From Aeromonas lusitana (GTDB taxonomy: Bacteria; Pseudomonadota; Gammaproteobacteria; Enterobacterales; Aeromonadaceae), in the NCBI RefSeq assembly GCF_002812985.1, contig NZ_PGCP01000010.1, positions 1-64,000 on the forward strand: 64,000 nt of DNA. The letters run 5' to 3'. The notes beneath the pieces are model-generated. The model was not told the origin of the DNA. It saw nothing but the letters and a program-made list of their open reading frames with translations, and ran no database searches. Shown here one piece after another: positions 17,275 through 25,435 of this stretch. The first letter of the stretch is position 1, and the number at the start of each line of letters is the position of its first letter. A program made the translations under genes and the position numbers.

Positions 17275-17292
17275 CATACCTATTAACTGGTA

Positions 17293-18996
17293 TCACCCCA
17301 ATGGCGGGGTACGCGGCGGCACTATACGCTTGCTGCCGGTGGACTCGAAGGCGGATGCGACGCGCAGCAGGTTGTTGTCGTCATAGGCGCGGCCGGCGAA
17401 GGTCAGGCCCACCGGCATACCGATATCGGCCATCACCCCCATGGGAACGGTGACGGTCGGCACGCCGAGATGGCGAATGGCGAGGTTGCCGTTGGCGACC
17501 CAGATGCCATTGCTCCAGGCGATATCGGCGGAGGCCGGATTCACATCCGCATCCGCCGGGCCTACGTCGGCCACCGTCGGGAAGAGCACGGCGTCGAGTT
17601 TCAGCTCATCCATCCAGTCTTCCAAGTCCAGCTTGCGGGTCTGCTCCAGACCGCGCAGGCCGTCCGGCACAGAGGCAATCTCATCGAAGCGCTTGAGGCC
17701 ACGTTTGGCCATCTTGACGTATTCGTCCATGCCGGCGGCAAGATCACCTTCGCGGTTCGGCAAGGTGCCCTGATCGTGGGGGAAGATCTGGGGGCCATCT
17801 ACATCGGCCAGCTTGTTGAGCTTGGGATCGCCGTTGGCGCGCAGGAAGTCATCGAACGCCCAGCCGGAGAGCTCCCACAGCTCGTCATTGAGAAACTCAG
17901 GCGAGACGATGCCGCGGTTGAACACGGTCGGCGCGCCGGGTCTGTCCCCTTCGCAGTTCGAGACCAGCGGGAAGTCCACCTCAATCACCTCGGCGCCGGC
18001 GGCTTCCAGCGCTTGACGAGCCTGTTCCCAAAGCGCGATCACCGACTCGCGGGTATGGATGCGCTGGCCAGTCGGGCCGCCGATGCCGGGATGCTCGCTG
18101 GTGCCGGCCAGTTCATCCTTGTTGATAAACATGCGCGGCACGCCGAGGCGCTTGCCCTTGAGGGCGGAGGCACCTGCGGCGAGATCAAGATAGGAAGCCG
18201 GGCGCACCTCGGAGGCCTTGGGCAACTTGACCCAGGGTTGCAGGCGCCACAGATCGCCACGGGTATCCGCATCGTCGGCCACCACCACGTCCAACACTTC
18301 CAAGAGATCGCTCATGGTGCGGGCGTAGGGCACCACCACGTCCATGGTCGGGGTCAGCGGCCAGTTGCCGCGCACCGAGATGACGCCGCGAGACGGGGTG
18401 TAGGCACAGAGGCCATTGTTGGAAGCCGGACCCCGGCCGCTCGACCAGGTCTCTTCGGCGAGACCGAAGGCGGAGAAGCTGGCGGCGGTGGCGGTGCCAG
18501 CGCCGTTGGAGGAGCCGGAAGCAAAGGGCGCCGTGAGATAGTCGGCGTTGTAGGGGCTCTCGGCGCGGCCATAGACGCCGCGCTGCATGCCGCCATTGGC
18601 CATGGGCGGCATGTTGGTCTTGCCGAGGCAGATGGCGCCGGCGGCCCGCAGCCGCTCAACGGTGAAGGCGTCGCGCTGGGCAACCAGATCCTTGAACGCC
18701 GGGCTGCCGGAGGCGGCGGTCAGCCCCTTGACCAGGTAGCTGTCCTTGGCGGTGTAGGGGATGCCGTCGAGCGGCCCCAGGGTCTCGCCACGGGCACGGC
18801 GCGCATCCGAGGCTTGCGCCTCTTTCAGTGCATCGGGATTGGGCACCACCAGGGCATTGAGCTTGGTATCGGTCTCGGGGCCGTTATAAGCGGCGACGCG
18901 GGCCAGATAGGCCTCGACCAGTTCGACCGCGGTGGTGCGGCCGGATTCGAGCGCAGCACGCAGCTCGGCAATGGAAACCTCGGTCACTTCGATCAT
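17293..18996 (-). CDS. Amidase signature (AS) family hydrolase
   Basis: A 567-residue enzyme from the ATG at 18996 (AGGAGA upstream). The Ser-cisSer-Lys triad can be placed at Lys84 (YTAKDSY), the GSSNGAG loop (Ser162/163) and Ser186. The nucleophile loop reads WSSGRGPASNNG instead of the common DTGGSIRxPA, which is atypical. The protein is about 100 residues longer than GatA. AS enzymes hydrolyse amides, from glutamine to aryl amides. It follows agmatine deiminase on the same strand after about 280 bp and an intervening terminator, so participation in agmatine breakdown is possible but unproven; the canonical next enzyme, AguB, is a nitrilase-fold protein. Confidence 0.85.
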   Translation of the reverse strand: MIEVTEVSIAELRAALESGRTTAVELVEAYLARVAAYNGPETDTKLNALVVPNPDALKEAQASDARRARGETLGPLDGIPYTAKDSYLVKGLTAASGSPAFKDLVAQRDAFTVERLRAAGAICLGKTNMPPMANGGMQRGVYGRAESPYNADYLTAPFASGSSNGAGTATAASFSAFGLAEETWSSGRGPASNNGLCAYTPSRGVISVRGNWPLTPTMDVVVPYARTMSDLLEVLDVVVADDADTRGDLWRLQPWVKLPKASEVRPASYLDLAAGASALKGKRLGVPRMFINKDELAGTSEHPGIGGPTGQRIHTRESVIALWEQARQALEAAGAEVIEVDFPLVSNCEGDRPGAPTVFNRGIVSPEFLNDELWELSGWAFDDFLRANGDPKLNKLADVDGPQIFPHDQGTLPNREGDLAAGMDEYVKMAKRGLKRFDEIASVPDGLRGLEQTRKLDLEDWMDELKLDAVLFPTVADVGPADADVNPASADIAWSNGIWVANGNLAIRHLGVPTVTVPMGVMADIGMPVGLTFAGRAYDDNNLLRVASAFESTGSKRIVPPRTPPLG

Positions 18997-19076
18997 GGGG
19001 ATCTCCTGTAAAAGGGTGACTGTTTGTAATGATGATCGCCGCATCAGCGCCTTCGACCATCACACCATCAAGAGAT

Positions 19077-19099
19077 AAAACCCCACGGCGTGGGGTTTT
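19077..19099 (-). terminator. Terminator after agmatine deiminase
   Basis: Stem AAAACCCCAC/GTGGGGTTTT with a 3-nt loop. On the minus strand it is followed by TTTTATCT. It lies between aguA and the amidase gene, so the two are likely separate units or partly read through. Confidence 0.75.
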
Positions 19100-19276
19100 G
19101 AGCACCAACCTCAGCGGGCTTGGAACCGGTTTACGACCCGTCGTGAGAGGCCGTCAGCAAGGTGAAGAGCAGCACAGGAACCGGAGCGTATAAACATACG
19201 TGAGCCCTCGGTTTCACATAAGCGAGCAGCACATGAGCCTTGATCACGGCCTCGCAGCAGGATCGTCACCCGGTTC

Positions 19277-20374
19277 TTACTGGCCGGAGGGGATCTGCTG
19301 GGTAATGCAGTGGATATTGCCGCCGCCGAGCAGGATCTCGCGGGCCGGCACGCCGATGACCTTATGCTCCGGGAAGATCTCTTTCAGGATGCGCTGGGCC
19401 TCGTCGTCGGTGGCGGCGTCCAGCAAGGGGTAGACGATGCGATCGTTGGTGATGAGGAAGTTCACGTAGGAGCCGGCCAGGCGACCTTCGGCCTCGCGCG
19501 GCACGCCGCTGCCCTGCTCCACCCCATCGGACTCCTCGGCTGTGCTGAACAGCGGGCCCGGCTGGGGCAGCTTCCACACTTTCAGCTTGCGGCCCTTGGC
19601 GTCCACCACGGCTTCCAGCACCTTCAAGGCAGCCAGAGAGCGGGCGTACTGGGGATCGTTCTCGTCGTCGGTCCAGTGCAGGGCCACTTCACCCGGGCGC
19701 ACGAAGCAGCACATGTTGTCGATGTGACCGTCGGTCTCGTCCAGATAGACGCCCTCGTCCAGCCAGATAAAGCTCTTCACACCGAGATAGTCGCGCAGGT
19801 GCGCCTCGATCTGTTCTTTGGTCAGGTGCGGGTTGCGGTTTTCGTTGAGCAGGCACTCGGCTGTGGTCATGCAGGTGCCCTCGCCATCCACATGGATGGA
19901 GCCCCCTTCCAGGATCAGCGGCGCGTCGTAGCGATCCATGCCGTGCTGGCTCAGCATCTTAGCCGCTACCTCTTCGTCCTGATTCCAGGGGTGGTAGAGA
20001 CCGCCCTTGAAGCCGCCCCAGGCGTTGAAGCCCCAATCCACCCCGCGGCACTCGCCGGCGGCGTTGGTCACCACGGTCGGGCCTGAGTCACGAGCCCAGC
20101 AGTCATCGCTGCTCATCTCCACCAGGGTGACGTGGGCCGGCATGATGGCGCGCGCCTTGTCCATAAACTCCGCCGGCACGCCCATAAAGACAGGGGTGGC
20201 ACCACCGATGGCGTCCGCCACCTTGGCGAAGGTGCTCTGGGCGAAGCGACCGGCCTCGCGCCAGTTGTCCGGGCGGAACGGCCAGATCATCCAGACGGCC
20301 TGCTGATGCGCCCACTCGGCGGGCATGGTGAAGCCGTCAGCGGCAGGGGTGGTGTTGAGAGTCTTGATGCTCAT
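19277..20374 (-). CDS. aguA: Agmatine deiminase
   Basis: A 365-residue enzyme of the peptidyl-arginine-deiminase fold that converts agmatine to N-carbamoylputrescine and ammonia, the first step of agmatine-to-putrescine conversion. Signatures are [10 protein letters not shown] near residue 90, the [14 protein letters not shown] segment, [13 protein letters not shown] and the C-terminal [11 protein letters not shown] with the catalytic Cys356. The length is normal. AAGGAT precedes the ATG. It is transcribed divergently from a LysR regulator, which is the obvious candidate for its control. Confidence 0.95.
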   Translation of the reverse strand: MSIKTLNTTPAADGFTMPAEWAHQQAVWMIWPFRPDNWREAGRFAQSTFAKVADAIGGATPVFMGVPAEFMDKARAIMPAHVTLVEMSSDDCWARDSGPTVVTNAAGECRGVDWGFNAWGGFKGGLYHPWNQDEEVAAKMLSQHGMDRYDAPLILEGGSIHVDGEGTCMTTAECLLNENRNPHLTKEQIEAHLRDYLGVKSFIWLDEGVYLDETDGHIDNMCCFVRPGEVALHWTDDENDPQYARSLAALKVLEAVVDAKGRKLKVWKLPQPGPLFSTAEESDGVEQGSGVPREAEGRLAGSYVNFLITNDRIVYPLLDAATDDEAQRILKEIFPEHKVIGVPAREILLGGGNIHCITQQIPSGQ

Positions 20375-20582
20375 CGCAATATCCTTGCAGGCCCTGATGC
20401 GTCATGCACATCACGGGGAATGGAGAAACGGGCAGATTTGAAACCGGTTCACGCTCTGACTCAAGGCATGAACCGTTTTTGGCCCGCCGGCTTGTCATCG
20501 GCTACGCAACCGCCTGGCGCATCCGAGAAGATTTGAGTGGTTGCAGTGTAAGAAGTTGCATCCACATCAATCAAATGAATAG

Positions 20583-20614
20583 GATTAATCATCCCATAAA
20601 CGGCGTGAATAATC
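20583..20614 (+). promoter_or_regulatory. Candidate LysR operator
   Basis: GATTAATCA (20583-20591) and TGAATAATC (20606-20614) form an inverted repeat matching at 8 of 9 positions with 14 bp between the arms, just upstream of the LysR start and in the intergenic region shared with aguA. LysR sites usually contain a T-N11-A core, so the assignment is tentative. Confidence 0.35.
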
Positions 20615-20619
20615 CCCCC

Positions 20620-21537
20620 ATGAAACTGCACCAGCTCGACCTCAATCTGCTGCTCGCCTTTGACGCCCTGATGACACAGGGCAGTGTCACCCGTGCCTCG
20701 GAGGCGCTGTTTATCAGCCAGCCCGCCATGAGCCACTCCCTCGGCCGGCTGCGCACCTTCTTCGGCGACCCGCTGCTGGTGCGCACGCCCCAGGGCATGC
20801 TGCCCACCCCCCGCGCCCAGCGTCTGCACCTGGGGGTACAGCAGGTATTGCGATTGCTGGAGCAGCAGCTCAGCGACGAGGAGGAGTTCGAGCCGCGCCA
20901 CTCCAAGCGCCGCTTCGTGCTCTGCACCACGGATTACGTGGAGTGCGTGCTGATCCCGCCGCTCATCTCACGTCTGAAAAAACTGGCGCCCGGGGTCACC
21001 ATAGAAATCCGCATCCTGCGCGACAGCCTGCCGGAGGCGGAGCTCGCAAGCGGCGAGATAGACCTGGTGCTGGGATTTGACGAATACATGCAGGTGCCAG
21101 GGTATCTGGGCAAGGAGACCTGGCTGACCGAGCCCCTGGCCGGGTTGGTGCGCGCCACCCGTGAGCTGCCGGAGGAGCGCATCACGCTGGCGCAGCTCAC
21201 CCAGATGCCCCATGTGTTCCACTCGCCCCTCGGCACCTCGGAGGCGAGCCTCGACAAGTTCCTCCAGAGCCAGGGGTTATCGCGCACCATCTCGGTCAAC
21301 AGCCAGAGTTATATGTCTGCCGCCGCCATCGTGAGCCAGAGCGATCACCTGCTGGTGCTGCCCCGCAAGGTGGCGGAGCTGCTGGCCGAGCACTGGCCGC
21401 TGAAGAGCCTGCCGCTACCGGCGGATGTGCCGGACTATCACCTCAACTGCGTCTGGCATCCGGTTCACGCCCAGCAACCCGCATTGGTTTGGTTGAAGGA
21501 GCTGATGAAAGAGTTGGTAAACCAGCATCCGAGCTAG
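20620..21537 (+). CDS. LysR-family transcriptional regulator
   Basis: A 305-residue regulator from the ATG at 20620 (MKLHQLDLNLLLAFDALM), the standard LysR N-terminus; the frame is open further upstream but that part is not LysR-like. The winged HTH covers residues 1-60 (SVTRASEALFISQPAMSHSLGRLR) and the periplasmic-binding-fold effector domain the rest. It resembles the NodD/NahR-type subgroup (FGDPLLVRTPQGMLPTPRA). It is divergent from aguA, so it may regulate agmatine or amide metabolism. Unusually, two diverged copies of its own 3' end lie downstream. Confidence 0.88.
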   Translation: MKLHQLDLNLLLAFDALMTQGSVTRASEALFISQPAMSHSLGRLRTFFGDPLLVRTPQGMLPTPRAQRLHLGVQQVLRLLEQQLSDEEEFEPRHSKRRFVLCTTDYVECVLIPPLISRLKKLAPGVTIEIRILRDSLPEAELASGEIDLVLGFDEYMQVPGYLGKETWLTEPLAGLVRATRELPEERITLAQLTQMPHVFHSPLGTSEASLDKFLQSQGLSRTISVNSQSYMSAAAIVSQSDHLLVLPRKVAELLAEHWPLKSLPLPADVPDYHLNCVWHPVHAQQPALVWLKELMKELVNQHPS

Positions 21538-21544
21538 TCGAACG

Positions 21545-21705
21545 AACTGCGTCTGGCACACCCTCGGTAACCACGCCCAACAACCAGCGCCTATCTGGCT
21601 AAAGGAGCTGACGCGGGAGCTGGTCAGCCAGGAGCCGAGCTAGCCCTGCGGACTGCGCTTATCTGGCAAAAGGAGCTGATGTGGGAGTGGGTCGACCAAT
21701 TCTAG
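21545..21705 (+). pseudogene. Two diverged extra copies of the LysR gene 3' end
   Basis: Copy 2 (21545-21643) reads NCVWH, then a variable stretch, then HAQQPAPIWLKELTRELV and a tag, followed by TAG. The true gene end (21445-21537) has NCVWHPVHAQQPALVWLKEL and ends the same way. Copy 3 (about 21652-21705) is shorter and more degenerate (IWQKELMWEWVDQF and TAG). Many differences are third-position changes that keep the amino acid, so the copies look like ends of formerly functional alleles. They have no start codon or promoter of their own. Confidence 0.75.
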
Positions 21706-21750
21706 GGAGACCAGTTGGGGACTGTGGTGAGACCTTGTACACGGACATCA

Positions 21751-21776
21751 AAAGCGGCGCCTGTGGGCGCCGCTTT
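21751..21776. terminator. Bidirectional terminator
   Basis: Stem AAAGCGGCGCC/GGCGCCGCTTT with a TGTG loop. It lies between the LysR 3'-end copies and the convergent DUF2252 gene. Confidence 0.75.
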
Positions 21777-21799
21777 CTATGGGACTGAGTGCAACAGAT

Positions 21800-23212
21800 T
21801 CAGCGAGCCTCGCTGGCGACTGGCAGGTCGCCGCGGGCGATGGCGGCCAGCAGCAGGCGATGGTCTTCCCGGGTGCGCTCGCCATAGGCCTCGGCGAAGT
21901 CAGCGATGGCCTCATCCATCACCTCCGACTTGCCCATGTAGCCGGCGATGCGGGCCGCATCCCCTGACTTGGCGTGGGCCAGCGCCAGCGCCCAGCCGCA
22001 GAGCTGGCAATATTCGACGAAGTGGCGCGGCTTGACCACGCCCGGGGTGATGTCGATGCCCCCCTTCATGTCCCGCAGCTGGCGCACGTAGAAGTGGCGC
22101 CCCCGAAGCTCACACCAGCCGAGGAAGATGTCCGGCGAGCCCTGGATCATGCGCTGCCCCCGCACCACTCGCCGCCCCTGGCTGCCGCTGTCCTCCTCGG
22201 AGGTGAAATAGGGCGCCAGCACAGAAGGCTGCGCCTCCTTGACCTGCAGGAACAGGGGATCGTCGTCATCGGCCCCGCTCAGCAGGATCACCCAGCAGCG
22301 GGTGCCCACGCTGCCGACCCCCACCACCTTGCGTACCACGTCCAGGATCCGGTAGCGCTTGAGCAGGATACGCCTGTCCTCCGGCAAGGAGGCCAGATAG
22401 GCCTCCAGCAGCTCCCCGAGCACGTCGTAGACCGGCTCCCCATCCTCGGTGTGGGTCTCGCGGATGACGAAGGGGTGCAGCTCACGGATCCTGTGCTGAT
22501 CGTCCACCAGATCCGTCATCTTGCCGAGCACTTGCAGGTGATCCCGTCCCCTGGCCTTGGCGAAGCTGGCCTCGACCTTTTTATGGGCATCGGCGGAGAA
22601 GGCATCCAGCACGGCGCTCTGATCGATGCGATCGTACCAGACCTGCATAAACCCCATCTTGCCGTACTCCCGCAGCTTGGTGCGATAACCGGCGGCCACC
22701 ATACGAGCGGCCTCCCGCTGGCGCGCCGGGTCGGCCCCCAGGTACTCAGCCGCCACCAGGGCGCTGGCGGCCAGACGCTTGAGATCCCACTCCCAGGGGC
22801 CGAGGTGCGTTTCATCGAAGTCATTGATGGCCATCACCAGGTTGCGCTCGGCACTGGCATAGAGGCCTATGTTGGCCACGTGCATGTCGCCGCAGGCCTG
22901 CACCATCAATCCGGAGCGGGGAGTGGCGACGAGATCCGCCGCCATGATGGCGGCCGCCCCGCGCAGGAAGGCGAAGGGGGATTCCTGCATGCGGGCGTGA
23001 CGCACCGGTACCAGCCGCTGCAACCGGGTGAGGGCCTGGGCCTTGAGCACGGCGATGGGATCCCGCTCAGGGGCGGGATCCGGCAGCAGGGCGTGTGACT
23101 CGCGAGGGACCTGCTCACGCAGCGCTTTGCCGGCGGCGAAACGCTCCTCGATGGAGAGCCGTGACGCGGTGAAATGCACCAGCATCGCCTGAGACTTAGA
23201 CTGTTTGGCCAT
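21800..23212 (-). CDS. DUF2252 family protein
   Basis: A 470-residue protein from the ATG at 23212, preferred because GGAGG lies 8 nt upstream; an ATG five codons earlier is possible. It matches DUF2252 along its length, with FLRGAAAIMAADL, GDMHVANIGLY and INDFDETHLGPWEWDLKRL, a pattern like the catalytic HxxN/DxD of aminoglycoside-phosphotransferase and protein-kinase-like folds, and later VGVGSVGTRCW. The family is kinase-like by fold, but its substrate is not known. The gene is monocistronic. Confidence 0.85.
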   Translation of the reverse strand: MAKQSKSQAMLVHFTASRLSIEERFAAGKALREQVPRESHALLPDPAPERDPIAVLKAQALTRLQRLVPVRHARMQESPFAFLRGAAAIMAADLVATPRSGLMVQACGDMHVANIGLYASAERNLVMAINDFDETHLGPWEWDLKRLAASALVAAEYLGADPARQREAARMVAAGYRTKLREYGKMGFMQVWYDRIDQSAVLDAFSADAHKKVEASFAKARGRDHLQVLGKMTDLVDDQHRIRELHPFVIRETHTEDGEPVYDVLGELLEAYLASLPEDRRILLKRYRILDVVRKVVGVGSVGTRCWVILLSGADDDDPLFLQVKEAQPSVLAPYFTSEEDSGSQGRRVVRGQRMIQGSPDIFLGWCELRGRHFYVRQLRDMKGGIDITPGVVKPRHFVEYCQLCGWALALAHAKSGDAARIAGYMGKSEVMDEAIADFAEAYGERTREDHRLLLAAIARGDLPVASEAR

Positions 23213-23318
23213 GCCCTGTTCCTCCATGAGATCTCATCATCAAGATGGAAGAGGGAATCCATGAGGGCAAGGGCCGGGGGGAAATATCGGGCCGGGCGAA
23301 AGCGCGGTAAAGAGAGGC

Positions 23319-23891
23319 TTAGCGAGGTGCGCTGAGGGCGGCCATTAGCTGGGTGACGACGGCATCGAGCAGAGCCCGATCCGGATGGCACTGGGCGAAG
23401 GTGATGAGGCCCTGAATATTGACCTGCAGGAAGGCGGTCAGGGTCGGAATATCGCAGCCGGCCGCGAGCTCCCCCTGCTCCCTCGCCCGTTGCAGGCAGA
23501 GCGCGAGATCCCCCTCCAGATCCCGGTAAATCGCCTTGCAGCGCTGGTGCAGCTCCTCGTCCTGCTCCGCCAGCTCCATCAGGGCGCGGGTCACCAGGCA
23601 GGAGCCTTGCAAGGCGGCATCCACCAGCTGGTCGAAGTAGGCACGCATGCCCGCAAGGGGGCTCGGCTGATCGAGGCAGTGGCGGCGCTGGGCGCATTTT
23701 TCCTGCACATAGTGATCGACCGCCGCCAGCAACAGACCGCGCTTGTTGCCAAAGGCGGCATAAAGGCTGCCGGGGTGCAGACCGGTCGCTGCCACCAGAT
23801 CCTGCATGGTGGTCTTGGCGTATCCTCTGGCGCGAAAGGCCTCCATGGCATGTCGCAGGACCTGGTCCCTATCAAACTCGGCAGTGCGCAT
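23319..23891 (-). CDS. TetR-family repressor, NemR-like
   Basis: A 190-residue regulator from the ATG at 23891 (GAAGGAG 6-7 nt upstream). The N-terminal HTH includes TTMQDLVAATGLHPGSLYAAFGNKRGLL. Several cysteines are in the effector domain (near residues 66, 71, 97 and 116), as expected for a thiol-sensing repressor. It is divergent from an old-yellow-enzyme gene, the nemR-nemA arrangement of E. coli, where NemR responds to electrophiles and HOCl. Two inverted repeats in the shared promoter region are its likely operators. The NemR assignment rests on this context. Confidence 0.82.
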   Translation of the reverse strand: MRTAEFDRDQVLRHAMEAFRARGYAKTTMQDLVAATGLHPGSLYAAFGNKRGLLLAAVDHYVQEKCAQRRHCLDQPSPLAGMRAYFDQLVDAALQGSCLVTRALMELAEQDEELHQRCKAIYRDLEGDLALCLQRAREQGELAAGCDIPTLTAFLQVNIQGLITFAQCHPDRALLDAVVTQLMAALSAPR

Positions 23892-23987
23892 CTGGTCTCC
23901 TTCGGCAAGACCCCGACAGGCGGGGGCTAAAAAAAGCGGCCAGTCTACTCCTGCCAACCAGCAAGACCAAGCCATGTAAACGCGAAC

Positions 23988-24003
23988 TTGAATCTTCGTT
24001 CAA
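23988..24003. promoter_or_regulatory. Secondary TetR operator candidate
   Basis: TTGAATCTTCGTTCAA has arms TTGAA/TTCAA and resembles the perfect palindrome 45 bp away, suggesting cooperative binding of the TetR/NemR-like repressor between the divergent genes. Confidence 0.45.
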
Positions 24004-24032
24004 AAAAGACTTGCGTGCAAAGCAAAAAACGA

Positions 24033-24050
24033 CTTGAATGCTCATTCAAG
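24033..24050. promoter_or_regulatory. Palindromic TetR operator
   Basis: The nearly perfect 18-bp palindrome CTTGAATGCTCATTCAAG lies 24 bp before the reductase ATG, the usual operator position for a divergent TetR-family repressor. Confidence 0.65.
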
Positions 24051-24073
24051 AATCACTTTCCAGGACGACGCAC

Positions 24074-25111
24074 ATGGATACCCTGTTTCAACCCTACCGT
24101 CTCAACGGCGCTCTGACCCTGGCGAATCGCTTCATGATGGCACCCCTGACCCGTTGCATGGCGGGTCCTGGTCTGGTGCCCACCGAGCAGATGGCCGCCT
24201 ACTATGCTCGCCGCGCCGATATCGGCCTCATCATCTCCGAGGCCACCATCATTCGCCCGGACGGCCAGGGCTATCCGAACACCCCCGGCCTCTACAGCCA
24301 GGAGCAGATCGAAGGCTGGAAAAAAGTCACCCAGGCGGTGCATGCCAAGGGCGGCAAGATCTTTGCCCAGCTGTGGCACGTGGGTCGCCTCTCCCACCCC
24401 TTCTTCCACCAGGCCGAGGTGCTGGCCCCATCCGCCATCGCCCATGAGGGCACAGTGCCGCGCATGCGCGAACTGGTCTATCAGGTGCCCCGCGCCCTGA
24501 CCGTGGCCGAGATCCTGCAGCTGATCGAGGATTATGCCCAGGCCGCCGCCAACGCCATCGAGGCGGGTTTTGACGGTGTCGAGATCCACGGCGCCAACGG
24601 CTACCTCATCGATCAGTTCCTGCACCATGCCAGCAACCTGCGGGACGATGCCTATGGCGCCACCCCGGAAAACATGAGCCGCTTCGCGCTGGAAGTGGTG
24701 GATGCCATCAGTGCCCGCATCGGCGGCGAGCGAGTGGGCCTGCGCCTCTCCCCCGGCGCCTATGTACACCTGGCGGGGGACGCGCGCGACCGCGCCGTGT
24801 TCGACTATCTGCTGATCCAGCTCAATGGCCGCACCCTGGCCTATGTGCATCTGGGCATCTTCGATGACAGCCTTACCTTTGACTACCTGGATGGCCGCGC
24901 CTCCGACTATCTGCGCGCCCACTACGATGGCCACCTGGTCGGGGTCGGCAACTACACGGCCGAGAGCGCGGCCGACGCCATCAAGGCCGATCGCTTCGAT
25001 CTCGTCGCCATCGGTCGCCCGCTTATCGCCAACCCGGATTACCTCGCCAAGGTGAAGAAGGCCGAGCCCCTGGTGCCCTACGCCGACGCCATGCTGGCGG
25101 AGCTGGTATAA
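24074..25111 (+). CDS. Old yellow enzyme, N-ethylmaleimide reductase-like alkene reductase
   Basis: A 345-residue FMN TIM-barrel enzyme from the ATG at 24074. Signatures include FMMAPLTRCMA at the N-terminus, IFAQLWHVGRLSHP, the substrate-anion-binding pair in GVEIHGANGYLIDQF (His, Asn), NLRDDAYG and VAIGRPLIANPDY. OYEs reduce activated C=C bonds and nitro groups with NAD(P)H. With the divergent TetR gene it forms a NemRA-like electrophile-detoxification unit. It is slightly shorter than E. coli NemA (365 residues). Confidence 0.9.
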   Translation: MDTLFQPYRLNGALTLANRFMMAPLTRCMAGPGLVPTEQMAAYYARRADIGLIISEATIIRPDGQGYPNTPGLYSQEQIEGWKKVTQAVHAKGGKIFAQLWHVGRLSHPFFHQAEVLAPSAIAHEGTVPRMRELVYQVPRALTVAEILQLIEDYAQAAANAIEAGFDGVEIHGANGYLIDQFLHHASNLRDDAYGATPENMSRFALEVVDAISARIGGERVGLRLSPGAYVHLAGDARDRAVFDYLLIQLNGRTLAYVHLGIFDDSLTFDYLDGRASDYLRAHYDGHLVGVGNYTAESAADAIKADRFDLVAIGRPLIANPDYLAKVKKAEPLVPYADAMLAELV

Positions 25112-25292
25112 GCCCATCAGCAAGGCGAAGCAGACAAACCGCCTGTGATAGCCAGCACCGACGCCATGGTGGCGGTGCTGGCGCAGAGCAGGTCAAGTTC
25201 CAATGACATTACCGGCACCCGTTCGAGCGGGTGACCGGCCATCTCCCTGACCAAGGATGGGATCCGCGCTCTGGCGTGGGTTTCCAATGTTT

Positions 25293-25318
25293 GGGCCCCT
25301 CTCCCGGGCCCTTTTTTT
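25293..25318 (+). terminator. Terminator downstream of the alkene reductase
   Basis: Stem GGGCCC/GGGCCC with a 7-nt loop followed by T7, about 180 bp after the stop. The interval 25112-25292 holds no recognisable gene. Confidence 0.75.
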
Positions 25319-25370
25319 ATGCCCGCGCTCCCCTGCCCATCCCCATAGCCCATCATTTCGCCAAAAAAGA

Positions 25371-25418
25371 AGTTGCTAGTGACAACCATCTGGTTATATT
25401 AGTTGCTGATGACAACCA
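25371..25418 (+). promoter_or_regulatory. Two direct repeats of a MarR-type operator
   Basis: AGTTGCTAGTGACAACCA (25371-25388) and AGTTGCTGATGACAACCA (25401-25418) differ at two positions and are exactly 30 bp apart, about three helical turns. Each is itself an inverted repeat GTTG-N7-CAAC. They lie just upstream of a gene with a MarR DNA-binding domain, suggesting autoregulation. Confidence 0.6.
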
Positions 25419-25435
25419 AATAAGGACAATGATAG

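Noticed and set aside
17470..19011. A 513-codon plus-strand frame opposite the amidase
   Set aside because: It has low-complexity Gly/His/Ala composition and is explained by codon bias of the amidase gene on the other strand. The same applies to 28983-30692.
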